DNA from: Bacteroidota bacterium
Lineage (GTDB): Bacteria; Bacteroidota; Bacteroidia; Bacteroidales; UBA932
Direction: 5' to 3'
DNA length: 7,056 nt
Assembly (NCBI GenBank): GCA_017860395.1
Contig: JAGDMC010000070.1
Coordinates: forward strand, 1 to 7,056
Part shown: positions 1 through 6,019 of the stretch, piece by piece
Layout of the letters: each line of letters opens with the position of its first letter
Numbering within the stretch: the first letter of the stretch is position 1
Position numbers and translations under genes: made by a program
The notes under the pieces: generated by a model
What the model was told of the DNA's origin: nothing
Databases searched by the model: none
The model's input: only the letters and a program-made list of their open reading frames with translations

Positions 1-1
1 C

Positions 2-1087
2 AGACAGCTGTCAGAAGCAGAGCAGGCGCTTGTCTGGCGAAAGCCGTCCTCTCATAAGGACAGTGAGGAAGAAATCAGAATTTGCAATGAAATAAAGCGT
101 AACTGGAATCAAGGTGAAATGAAAATTGCCAATATACTTTTAGAAGGTGATACCGGCTCAGGCAAAACGCAGCTGGCAAAAGCCTTATCCGCTGATTTCG
201 GACTGCCTTACACCAAAGTGACCTGTTTTGCTGATATGGATAAGTCGGATATTATCGGTGCAATTCTGCCGGTTCTTTCTGATGAACAGAAAGAACGTAG
301 GGGGAGTGGCGAAAAAGAAGCACTCGACGCGTTATACCGAAGTGATAATTTGTCTGATGCTGCCTGGAGTTTAACTGAAGAACTTGGTATTACACATAAG
401 CAGGCAGAGGTCAGAATAAGGCAGATGGTAAAAACCCTTGAACAGCTGCCGCAGACGGACAATGTCAACTATCGATTTTACCCTTCTGAAATAGTCCAGG
501 CATTCAGGAATGGCTATCTTTTGGAGATACAGGAGCCTACAGTAATCCGGGATGCTGCAATGCTGATGGCGTTGAATTCAGCTCTGGAGCCAGATGGAAT
601 CATCAATTTGCCGACCGAAATTATCCGCCGGCATCCCGACTTTATTGCGGTGATTACTACAAACAGGGGCTATAATGGTTGCCGACCCTTGAATGAAGCC
701 TTACGGGACCGTATTCAGCACGCTGAAAGAATGGATATGCCCTCCATAGAGGTAATGATAGAGCGGGCTATTGCGAAAACAGGCTATACTGACCAGCATG
801 TTTTGTCCGTGCTGGCAAATGCAATTATTGTGCTGGATCAGACAGCGAGGGCGAATGCCATAAAAGGTGTGGCGGGTATGCGTTCCTATTTCTACTGGAT
901 AGATGCCGTCGCTTATGCAACCGATGTAAAAGAGTCTCTTTATCATAAGGTGATTTATAAGATCACTACTGACCCGGATGAAATCCGTATTTTGGAAGAA
1001 GCATTGGAGGTACATGGCATCATTTCAGAGCTGAATGATATCAAGAGCAGCAGGAATGTAAAAAAAAACATGATTCCGACGTTATAG
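2..1087 (+). CDS. AAA+ ATPase, CobS/ChlI- or MoxR-like; 5' end lies outside the window
   Basis: Probable ring-forming AAA+ ATPase that works with the VWA partner encoded next, as in metal chelatases or MoxR/VWA remodelling machines. The frame is open from base 2. The ATG at 119 has no good ribosome site and lies just before Walker A, so it is an internal Met and the true start is upstream of the window. Numbering from that Met: Walker A GDTGSGKT at 10-17; a Walker B-like LLEIQE at 134-139, with Glu in place of the usual first Asp; sensor-1 TTN at 180-182; and a possible arginine finger in ALRDR at 194-198. About 65 residues (53-118) separate the first core strands from the Walker B region, a family-specific insertion. 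The stop at 1085 follows a run of nine A, and the next frame continues without a start codon (see the slippery site). Substrate unknown; no chelatase large subunit is visible here. Confidence 0.85.
   Translation, partial: RQLSEAEQALVWRKPSSHKDSEEEIRICNEIKRNWNQGEMKIANILLEGDTGSGKTQLAKALSADFGLPYTKVTCFADMDKSDIIGAILPVLSDEQKERRGSGEKEALDALYRSDNLSDAAWSLTEELGITHKQAEVRIRQMVKTLEQLPQTDNVNYRFYPSEIVQAFRNGYLLEIQEPTVIRDAAMLMALNSALEPDGIINLPTEIIRRHPDFIAVITTNRGYNGCRPLNEALRDRIQHAERMDMPSIEVMIERAIAKTGYTDQHVLSVLANAIIVLDQTARANAIKGVAGMRSYFYWIDAVAYATDVKESLYHKVIYKITTDPDEIRILEEALEVHGIISELNDIKSSRNVKKNMIPTL
1060..1069 (+). promoter_or_regulatory. Candidate -1 ribosomal frameshift site, A AAA AAC in an A9 run
   Basis: The AAA frame reads gta aaa aaa aac atg, so A-AAA-AAC (1063-1069) is in the correct phase for tandem -1 slippage; A-AAA-AAA (1060-1066) is a second option. 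The -1 frame has its last stop at 1036-1038 and is then open to 2170. Both frames are thus open together only from 1039 to 1084, and the heptamer lies inside that interval. A weak SD-like AGGA at 1052-1055 lies just upstream. I see no strong downstream hairpin by eye, only a 4-bp pairing (1090-1093 with 1101-1104). The alternative is a natural or assembly indel in the homopolymer. Confidence 0.55.
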
Positions 1088-2172
1088 AAATCCGTATATG
1101 GGATGACTGTGAGACTTCCGAAGAGGATGATCTGGAAAAGGATGATAATGCTGTTATGCTGAGGAAGGCTGCAGACAGCGAGGAGCAGTCAAATAAAGCA
1201 TCGGAAGAAACACAAAACACCAGAAGCTCTGATTTGGGCGAATACGGTAATCCAAACTACCATCAAATGAATTCCTGCGACCAGGAGAAAAAGCGTAAAG
1301 AGCAGGAGTTCCGGAAACAATTGAATCAGGATGCTCGCAAAACTGCCGTTGGGACAATACATCAAGGGATTAAGCTTATCATTCACCGCCCTGAGGCTAC
1401 CTTGCAGCAAAGAGAAGAATACTATCGGCTGTCTTCTGGGATCATGCCGGTTATTCGTGAGCTTGTGAGAAAAACAATGCCGCTATTGGAGTATGAGGTA
1501 TCTGCTAATTTTACAAGAAACCATATTTATGGAAGCAGATTTCATGCCGAAAGCATAGCATCAAGGGATTTTCGCTACTTTTCAAAGAAGCGGCCTCCGG
1601 AAGAAACTCCATCCCTAGTGGTGGCATTACGTATCGACGAATCGGCATCCATGTCTGCGTTTGGACGGCTGGATGCAGCGAAACGTGCTGCTATTGCTGT
1701 ATACGAATTTTGTGACCAGTGTGGCATTCCTCTGCTGATCTATGGTGATACGGCAGACCGCTCAAAAATGGAGCAAATGTCTGTCTATGCATACAGTGAT
1801 TTTTCGAAAAAAGAAACCGATGACTGTTTTCGGTTGATGCACATTCAGGGCAGAAGCAATAACCGTGATGGTATGGCGTTACGAATTTTGTCTGAGAAGC
1901 TGCTGACTGCTCCAAAGCAGACCAAATTACTAATAAGCATCAGTGACGGACAGCCGAAGGCAACCCCTGATTATACCGGTAACTTTGCTGTTGAGGATGT
2001 ACAAAATACTATAAAAGAATATACCCGTAAAGGGATCGCTTTTATATCAGCCGCTATTGGACAGGACAAGGATGTAATCAGCCAGATTTACGGGAAAGAC
2101 CGATTTTTGGATATTACAGATCTGAATAAGCTTCCCACACAATTGGTAAAAATTATCACGCGTTATTTATGA
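1063..2172 (+). CDS. VWA-domain protein, CobT/ChlD-like C-terminal part, probably expressed by frameshift
   Basis: CobT/ChlD-like partner of the AAA+ ATPase. The start given is the slip point, not a start codon. The first ATG is at 1156 (338 codons), with only a weak SD (aagga, about 13 nt away), and no ATG, GTG or TTG exists between 1039 and 1156. Upstream of that ATG, 31 codons still look coding and are acidic (DDCETSEEDDLEKDD), like the linker between the AAA and VWA parts of ChlD. Numbering from the 1156 Met: charged linker 1-60; helical region 65-150; VWA domain about 153-338. MIDAS is DESAS at 161-165, with supporting NRDG at 236-239 and SDG at 263-265, all as in CobT-type VWA domains. 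Either one AAA-linker-VWA protein is made by -1 frameshifting, or the gene is split. The VWA part is sound; the start is uncertain. Confidence 0.8.
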   Translation, partial: KKHDSDVIEIRIWDDCETSEEDDLEKDDNAVMLRKAADSEEQSNKASEETQNTRSSDLGEYGNPNYHQMNSCDQEKKRKEQEFRKQLNQDARKTAVGTIHQGIKLIIHRPEATLQQREEYYRLSSGIMPVIRELVRKTMPLLEYEVSANFTRNHIYGSRFHAESIASRDFRYFSKKRPPEETPSLVVALRIDESASMSAFGRLDAAKRAAIAVYEFCDQCGIPLLIYGDTADRSKMEQMSVYAYSDFSKKETDDCFRLMHIQGRSNNRDGMALRILSEKLLTAPKQTKLLISISDGQPKATPDYTGNFAVEDVQNTIKEYTRKGIAFISAAIGQDKDVISQIYGKDRFLDITDLNKLPTQLVKIITRYL

Positions 2173-2183
2173 TTTAAAAAATC
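2171..2183. repeat. Short dyad GATTT-AAA-AAATC after the VWA gene
   Basis: Perfect 5-bp arms with a 3-nt centre. It starts at the VWA stop codon and ends 4 nt before the candidate -10 of the next gene, so it could be an operator for that gene's own XRE-type product. It is A+T-rich and short, so chance is possible. Confidence 0.25.
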
Positions 2184-2187
2184 AGAG

Positions 2188-2193
2188 TATAAT
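2188..2193 (+). promoter_or_regulatory. Candidate -10 box TATAAT for the XRE-nitroreductase operon
   Basis: Perfect TATAAT in the 56-bp gap between the VWA stop and the regulator start. The expected start of transcription, near 2200, would leave out the ATG at 2199 and supports the ATG at 2229. No good -35 is visible (the 17-bp position reads atttat), which would fit a promoter that needs activation. Confidence 0.4.
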
Positions 2194-2228
2194 AAATAAT
2201 GAAGTTAATTGATGGGAGGGAGCGAAGG

Positions 2229-2822
2229 ATGGACTGTTCAAAAGTGGGAAAGCTGATATTGCATCTACGAAAAGAACAAGGGCTTACACAAAAAAATGTT
2301 GCTGATGCCTTAAACATCAGCAATAAAACTGTTTCAAAGTGGGAATGTGGCTTTGGATGTCCGGATATTTCCCTTTTGGCAGAACTGTCCGGGGTTTTAG
2401 GTGCGGATATCCAAAAGATGCTGGAAGGCGAGCTTGATCCCAACATGCTGGATAACGGAAACATCAATAGAATACGCTTCTATGTCTGTCCGGCTTGCGG
2501 CAATGTTCTCACCAGCTCAAATAAAGCATCGATTTCCTGCTGCGGCAGAAAACTGCTACCGCTGGTGCCAAAGGAAAACCTGGAGCATCACCAGATGACC
2601 GTAGAGGAAATAGATATTTACAATTATATATCCATAGACCATGAAATGAAAAAATCACATTTTATAAGATTTATCGCTTATGTGGGAACCGATATAGTTC
2701 TATTAAAACGACTTTATCCGGAGCAAAGTGCCAATATCCATATTCCGGTTATGCGACGTGACGGAAAACTTTATGGCTATTGCAGCCAGCATGGACTGTG
2801 GGTACAATCTATACATTTCTAA
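2229..2822 (+). CDS. XRE-family regulator fused to a desulfoferrodoxin (superoxide reductase-like) module
   Basis: Probable redox- or metal-responsive transcription factor of 197 residues. The start at 2229 is chosen because gggaggg (2214-2220) lies 8 nt upstream; the in-frame ATG at 2199 has no such site. Residues 4-66 form an XRE helix-turn-helix (GLTQKNVADAL, NISNKTVSKWE). Residues 87-105 carry CPAC and CC, the Cys4 pattern of desulforedoxin. Residues 119-190 match neelaredoxin/superoxide reductase: E119-x-H121, HEMKKSH (H138, H144) and YCSQHGLW (C185, H188). The spacings H138-H144, H144-C185 and C185-H188 (6, 41, 3) equal those of the known iron ligands in Desulfoarculus baarsii desulfoferrodoxin (His69, His75, Cys116, His119). 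The catalytic Lys48 equivalent is His120. All iron ligands appear to be kept, so it may bind iron and sense superoxide, oxygen or NO. The nitroreductase starts 15 bp downstream. Sensing is inference. Confidence 0.85.
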   Translation: MDCSKVGKLILHLRKEQGLTQKNVADALNISNKTVSKWECGFGCPDISLLAELSGVLGADIQKMLEGELDPNMLDNGNINRIRFYVCPACGNVLTSSNKASISCCGRKLLPLVPKENLEHHQMTVEEIDIYNYISIDHEMKKSHFIRFIAYVGTDIVLLKRLYPEQSANIHIPVMRRDGKLYGYCSQHGLWVQSIHF

Positions 2823-2837
2823 AGAAGGAGACTGACA

Positions 2838-3419
2838 ATGAATGATATAATAGAAAACATTTTAACAAGAAGAAGCATACGTGCTTTTAAAGAGGATCAG
2901 ATATCGGAGGAGAATTTAAATACCATTCTCATGGCAGGAAGCTACGCCCCGAACGGGATGGGAATGCAGAACTGGAAATTTACTGCTATACAAAATGCGA
3001 CTACAATCAAAAAGGCCAATGAGGCTATCCGCCAAACCCTTTTAGCTATTTCTATTGTGCCGGAAACCCACCCTTATGTTGTGAGCCTGATTGAAAAAGC
3101 GAAAGACGAGAACGCAGACTTCCTGTATCATGCGCCTACCTTTATTATTGTCTCTAATTTAAAAGACAACGGGAACTCCATGCCGGATTCAGCATTAGCC
3201 ATCGGAAATATGATGCTGGCCGCACACTCCCTTGGCATCGGTTCTTGCTGGCTGAATCAATTGCCGGGACTTACTCATATGCCTATAATCCGTGAGCTTT
3301 TGACAGACTTGGATATTCCGGAAAATCATAATGTGTATGGATCGGTTGTTATGGGCTATGCGGCAGAGGAATCCAGACCAGTTGAACCACGTAAAAATGT
3401 CATACACATTATTCGTTAG
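2838..3419 (+). CDS. Nitroreductase-family FMN oxidoreductase
   Basis: Small cytoplasmic flavoprotein of 193 residues that probably uses FMN and NAD(P)H; the physiological substrate cannot be read from the sequence. Visible hallmarks are the N-terminal RRSIRAF (11-17) that contacts FMN phosphate, APNGMGMQNWKF (37-48), HAPTFIIV (98-105), the helix plus loop SALAIGNMMLAAHSLGIGSCWL (118-139, given here as its ends: SALAIG and GIGSCWL), and a C-terminal PRKNVIH (184-190). Length is normal for the short nitroreductase subgroup. The SD gaaggag (2824-2830) is 7 nt from the ATG, and the gene lies 15 bp after the XRE-desulfoferrodoxin gene without a terminator between, so they are very likely one transcript. 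The pairing suggests an oxidative, nitrosative or xenobiotic stress role. I see no convincing terminator after the stop. Confidence 0.88.
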   Translation: MNDIIENILTRRSIRAFKEDQISEENLNTILMAGSYAPNGMGMQNWKFTAIQNATTIKKANEAIRQTLLAISIVPETHPYVVSLIEKAKDENADFLYHAPTFIIVSNLKDNGNSMPDSALAIGNMMLAAHSLGIGSCWLNQLPGLTHMPIIRELLTDLDIPENHNVYGSVVMGYAAEESRPVEPRKNVIHIIR

Positions 3420-3517
3420 CTACGGTATAAAGTAGTTGAATATCGAATTGCCAATACAGGGATCAGCTTGTATAGGGACAGTTTGCAGAAATTTACACTG
3501 CCACCAAGGCCCCACTA

Positions 3518-3668
3518 GGTTTAGGCGGCATCTTTTTTGTATCCTCAAGGCATACGGAATCGGTTTGCTTGCTTGAACGTGGGGAAAGCATTGATAAATA
3601 AGGGGTTTGGGTGGATTTGCCGTAACCGAAACTATTGAGACCCTTGAGGAGATAAAAAAGATGACATT
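3518..3668 (+). pseudogene. Decayed copy A of an RlmD/RumA-like methyltransferase 3' end plus the following leader
   Basis: From 3518 the frame reads GGIFFVSSRHTESVCLLERG and then to a TAA at 3599. This matches the C-terminal pattern F-x4-HVE-x-V-x-LL of 23S rRNA uracil methyltransferases (usual form FPxTxHVETVVLL). Nothing of the rest of such a gene is present. It is followed by ccttgagg and an 18-nt stretch (3651-3668) found exactly at 5604-5621. That stretch holds an SD-like site and an ATG at 3661 for a 32-codon frame of unknown nature. Family assignment of such a short tail is tentative; the repeat relationship to copies B, C and D is seen directly. Confidence 0.5.
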
Positions 3669-3800
3669 GGATTTTCTGACGGGAAAAACAAGTATTTTGA
3701 GGATTGAAAAGAAGAAAAATGGGATAGTGTCTAATTCGACAAATAAAAAACATAAATGAGATGTCGTTATTTATGATCAACAATGCACCCCGGAACAACC

Positions 3801-3867
3801 AGGTTTTGACGATATCTTCTTTGTATCCTCCAGGCATTGTGAAAGTATTTGCCTTTTAACGAAATGA
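3801..3867 (+). pseudogene. Decayed copy C of the same methyltransferase-like 3' end
   Basis: Aligns with copy A from aggtttaggcggcatc onward (C has aggttttgacgatatc), with about one indel. Its frame reads IFFVSSRHCESICLLTK and stops at TGA 3865-3867. It lacks the SD-like 18-nt block of copies A and B. A further short frame (ATG 3864, 28 codons) follows but has no recognisable relatives. Probably not expressed. Confidence 0.45.
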
Positions 3868-3949
3868 TAATTAAAGAGCTGACAAAATACCTTGATGGAA
3901 TATATCAAAATTTAAGAATAAGGCAATATGGCTTCAGAATAGTAATGTA

Positions 3950-3990
3950 ATAGATTTGCATTTTTTTGTAATAGTGACTGGCAAATCTAT
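3950..3990. repeat. 10-bp inverted repeat ATAGATTTGC / GCAAATCTAT
   Basis: Perfect 10-bp arms (3950-3959 and 3981-3990) around a 21-nt loop that begins with a T-run. A second T-run (3999-4004) follows 8 nt after the right arm. It could be a weak terminator separating the decayed copies from the purine gene promoter, or an operator. The arms are poor in G+C, so terminator strength would be low. Confidence 0.4.
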
Positions 3991-4033
3991 AACACTCATT
4001 TTTTGAAATTAGCTTTATCTATTAAGTAAATTA

Positions 4034-4042
4034 TGGTATATT
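4034..4042 (+). promoter_or_regulatory. Extended -10 promoter (TGGTATATT) for the riboswitch-purH transcript
   Basis: TGn directly precedes TATATT (4037-4042), an extended -10 element. Transcription would begin near 4049, right at the first bases of the riboswitch aptamer. The -35 position (about 4014-4019, tttatc) is weak, as is usual with an extended -10. Confidence 0.5.
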
Positions 4043-4050
4043 TGAAATAG

Positions 4051-4151
4051 AAACTGCGTAACTGACGGAAGTGGAAGAAACCACGGGGAGCGCAGTATGA
4101 TTTGTAAGCCGACCGTCTGGGCAACCGTTTGAGGTTACCAGACGGTTTTTT
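4051..4151 (+). ncRNA. ZTP (pfl) riboswitch with expression platform
   Basis: Senses the purine intermediate ZMP/ZTP, which builds up when 10-formyl-tetrahydrofolate is short, and turns on the downstream formyltransferase gene. P1 is ctgcg (4054-4058) with cgcag (4091-4095). P2 is gtgg (4071-4074) with ccac (4081-4084). The conserved joining bases (actgacgg, ggggagcg) and the P3 hairpin with its loop (gccgaccgtctgggc, 4108-4122) follow the pfl consensus. The 3' side of P3 overlaps the terminator stem, so ligand binding to the aptamer and terminator folding exclude each other. Location directly upstream of a purH-type gene is the classic context. Confidence 0.92.
4111..4151 (+). terminator. 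Intrinsic terminator of the ZTP riboswitch
   Basis: Stem ccgtctgg (4113-4120) with ccagacgg (4138-4145), extended inward by aacc (4123-4126) with ggtt (4133-4136), closed by a 6-nt loop and followed by six T (4146-4151). It begins inside the aptamer P3, as expected for ligand-controlled antitermination. Confidence 0.92.
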
Positions 4152-4183
4152 GATTTTCACATCGTTTCAGGGAGGTATAATCT

Positions 4184-5359
4184 ATGAAGGAATATGAATT
4201 AAAATACGGATGCAATCCAAATCAAAAACCTGCTAAGGTTTTTATGCAAGAAGGCGAACTTCCAATTCAGATCTTAAATGGCAGACCGGGATATATCAAT
4301 TTGCTGGATGCATTGAATGCATGGCAATTGGTAAAAGAATTGAAGAGAGCAACAGGACTTCCTGCTGCAACATCATTTAAGCATGTTTCTCCCGCCGGTG
4401 CAGCCGTTGGAATTCCTCTAACGGATGTAGAACGCCAAATTTACTGGATAGCCGATGATATGCAATTATCTCCACTGGCAAATGCATATGCACGGGCAAG
4501 AGGTGCAGACAGAATGTCCTCGTATGGAGATTTTATAGCATTATCCGATGTCTGTGACATTGCCACAGCTAAAATAATTCAAAATGAGTTTTCTGATGGT
4601 ATTATTGCTCCTTCTTATGAACCGGAAGCACTTTCTATTTTAAATGATAAGAAAAAGGGGAATTACTGCATAATTCAGATCGATAGGGATTATATTCCAG
4701 AGCCTGTTGAGCGAAAAGATGTATTTGGTATAACTTTTGAACAAGGAAGAAATGAACTGGTTATTAAAGATGAATTATTCAAAAATATTGTTACAAAAAA
4801 TAAAATTCTGTCTGAACAGGCTAAGATAGACCTTACTATTGCAATGATTACGTTGAAATATACCCAGTCTAACTCAGTCTGCTATGCAAAAGGTGGTCAA
4901 GCAATTGGAATCGGCGCAGGACAGCAGTCTAGAATTCACTGCACAAGACTTGCAGGACAAAAAACTGATAACTGGTTCTTACGTCAACATTCTAAAGTAT
5001 TGAATCTTCCATTTAAAGAGCAAATTAAAAGGGCCGACAGAGATAATAGCATAGATATTTATATTAGCAATGATTACATGGACATACTCGCAGACGGTAG
5101 CTGGGAAAACTTTTTTACAACAAAGCCAGAGATTTTTACAAAAGAAGAAAAAGAAGAATGGCTTGCCCGGATAACGGATGTTTCCTTAGCCTCAGATGCG
5201 TACTTTCCATTTGGCGATAATATTGAACGTGCTCATAAAAGTGGTGTAAAATATATCGCACAGCCGGGCGGATCAATTAGGGATGATAACGTTATTGATA
5301 CTTGTGACAAACATAATATGGTAATGTGCTTTACTGGAATCAGATTATTCCATCATTAA
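4184..5359 (+). CDS. purH: Stand-alone AICAR transformylase (C-terminal domain of PurH)
   Basis: Transfers a formyl group from 10-formyl-tetrahydrofolate to AICAR (ZMP), giving FAICAR, the penultimate step of IMP synthesis, in the cytoplasm. The 391 residues cover only the transformylase half; usual bifunctional PurH is about 510-520 residues and starts with the IMP cyclohydrolase domain, which is absent here. The protein begins at the domain boundary motif KYGCNPNQ (7-14). The catalytic Lys-His pair is K66-H67 in FKHVSPAG. Other hallmarks are YTQSNSV (226-232, with the conserved Asn), GQQSR (246-250), FPFGDNIE (341-348), [15 protein letters not shown] (354-368) and the end RLFHH. The SD agggaggt (4169-4176) sits 7 nt before the ATG. 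Expression is under the ZTP riboswitch, fitting a gene switched on when its own substrate accumulates. The gene is intact while its flanks are decayed sequence. Confidence 0.95.
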   Translation: MKEYELKYGCNPNQKPAKVFMQEGELPIQILNGRPGYINLLDALNAWQLVKELKRATGLPAATSFKHVSPAGAAVGIPLTDVERQIYWIADDMQLSPLANAYARARGADRMSSYGDFIALSDVCDIATAKIIQNEFSDGIIAPSYEPEALSILNDKKKGNYCIIQIDRDYIPEPVERKDVFGITFEQGRNELVIKDELFKNIVTKNKILSEQAKIDLTIAMITLKYTQSNSVCYAKGGQAIGIGAGQQSRIHCTRLAGQKTDNWFLRQHSKVLNLPFKEQIKRADRDNSIDIYISNDYMDILADGSWENFFTTKPEIFTKEEKEEWLARITDVSLASDAYFPFGDNIERAHKSGVKYIAQPGGSIRDDNVIDTCDKHNMVMCFTGIRLFHH

Positions 5360-5495
5360 TGGGAAGGAATCTTTCAACGACACATAATTTATTCCCAAAT
5401 GCAAACTATTAGGTGAATAAGTAAATACCAAGCCATTTCCGTGAAAGAACAATCCCGCTAAGGAATAACCAGATCCTTACGTCATCATTATTGTC
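5360..5495. other. Spacer after purH, no gene seen
   Basis: No coding frame or strong terminator. A 6-bp inverted repeat, taagga (5459-5464) with tcctta (5474-5479), and a loose gggaa/ttccc pairing after the purH stop are the only structures seen, and neither is followed by a T-run. Confidence 0.5.
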
Positions 5496-5621
5496 TACTC
5501 AAGGCATACAGAAACAGTTTGCCTGCTAGAGCGTGCATAAAGCCTTGCTAATAAAGGACTTGAAGTGTATTTATATTAGCTTTAAGTGGAGTGACCTTGA
5601 GGTGATAAAAAAGATGACATT
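5496..5621 (+). pseudogene. Decayed copy B of the methyltransferase-like 3' end plus leader
   Basis: Frame reads YSRHTETVCLLERA and stops at TAA. By eye 32 of 39 bases from 5496 match copy A from 3542. About 106 nt further on the ccttgagg block and the exact 18-nt stretch (5604-5621) recur; in copy A the offset is 107 nt. The parental spacing and order are therefore shared, and the copies lie on either side of the riboswitch-purH unit. Sequence diverges right after the start of the small frame at 5614. Confidence 0.5.
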
Positions 5622-5763
5622 CGATGAAAAAGCGAGGAAGAGGAGATTTTTTAAATTACAGATAAGGAAGTCCGGAAGTCCTGTATCAATTGCGCCGTGG
5701 AATCAACCCACTAGAGGAAATATTAATAGTTTAAAAAAGTACTACTTTATATCAGAGAATTGA
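5614..5763 (+). CDS. Small doubtful ORF behind repeat copy B
   Basis: Forty-nine codons beginning MTFDEKARK, with an SD-like gaggtg about 10 nt upstream. The upstream leader and first residues (MT-L/F-D) are shared with the frame at 3661 in copy A, then the two proteins are unrelated. The product is basic at its N-terminus and matches no family I know. It may be the start of a lost gene behind the methyltransferase, now read into unrelated DNA. Confidence 0.2.
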   Translation: MTFDEKARKRRFFKLQIRKSGSPVSIAPWNQPTRGNINSLKKYYFISEN

Positions 5764-5806
5764 AAGTAATTTCTGCCAATTTCCTTTTATTATGAAATCA
5801 ATGAGA

Positions 5807-5912
5807 AAAACTGCCATCAAAGGGGATACCAGCAGGAGCGGCATCCTCGAGGCATGTGGAAACTGTTACGGCGTTAGAACGAAATAGCAAGCATTTCCGG
5901 TGTTTTTAATCA
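5807..5912 (+). pseudogene. Decayed copy D of the methyltransferase-like 3' end
   Basis: Shares actgcca-caa, agcggcatc and tcctc-aggcat with copy A, but a block of about 10 nt before tcctc is missing. Best frame from 5841 reads ASSRHVETVTALERN and stops at TAA 5910-5912. It keeps the HVE of intact methyltransferase tails, where copies A, B and C have HTE or HCE. The SD-like leader of copies A and B is absent. Confidence 0.4.
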
Positions 5913-5947
5913 AATCTTGCAGTGTGCTTTATGTTCCCGTGAACGAG

Positions 5948-6017
5948 TTGTTATGCTCCCCTAAAGGTAGACAGGTTAAATAATAAAAGACCTGTTACCG
6001 AAAGGGGAGCATAACAA
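5948..6017. mobile_element. 70-nt inverted repeat, possible MITE or abutted IS ends
   Basis: Arms of 15 perfect base pairs (ttgttatgctcccct at 5948-5962, aggggagcataacaa at 6003-6017), then a 3x3 internal loop, GGTA/TACC, a one-base bulge, ACAGGT/ACCTGT and a 13-nt A+T-rich loop. The arm order resembles terminal inverted repeats of IS3-type elements (tg...tcccc-aaa-g-t-gacag), so this may be a left and a right end joined after loss of the transposase. I find no matching target duplication beside it. It has no T-run, so a terminator is less likely. Confidence 0.5.
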
Positions 6018-6019
6018 AA

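Noticed and set aside
119..121. ATG at 119 as the start of the AAA ATPase
   Set aside because: The same frame is open for 39 codons upstream to the window edge with coding-like content, and the ATG lies only nine residues before Walker A with no good SD.
208..1015. Antisense open frames inside the AAA gene
   Set aside because: They are shadows of a gene with clear motifs and family-typical content on the + strand.
2199..2201. ATG at 2199 as the start of the XRE-desulfoferrodoxin gene
   Set aside because: It falls 6 nt after the TATAAT box and lacks an SD; ATG 2229 has gggaggg at 8 nt and begins right at the helix-turn-helix domain.
2401..2598. Second open frame inside the XRE-desulfoferrodoxin gene on the same strand
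   Set aside because: It overlaps the metal-binding part of the real gene in another frame and shows no motif or SD.
3493..3837. Antisense open frame of 114 codons
   Set aside because: It lies across repeat copies A and C, which make sense on the + strand. Its product has no recognisable motif and it has no convincing start site.
5533..5613. Upstream extension of the small ORF from ATG 5533
   Set aside because: It overlaps the end of repeat copy B in a different frame from its methyltransferase-like reading and has no SD.
3518..5912. CRISPR array from the four related short repeats
   Set aside because: Copies are diverged, unevenly spaced, and read as protein-coding remnants; there are no uniform spacers.
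5948..6017. Strong intrinsic terminator
   Set aside because: The stem is long enough but no T-run follows either arm, and the mirror symmetry with an internal loop fits paired element ends better.
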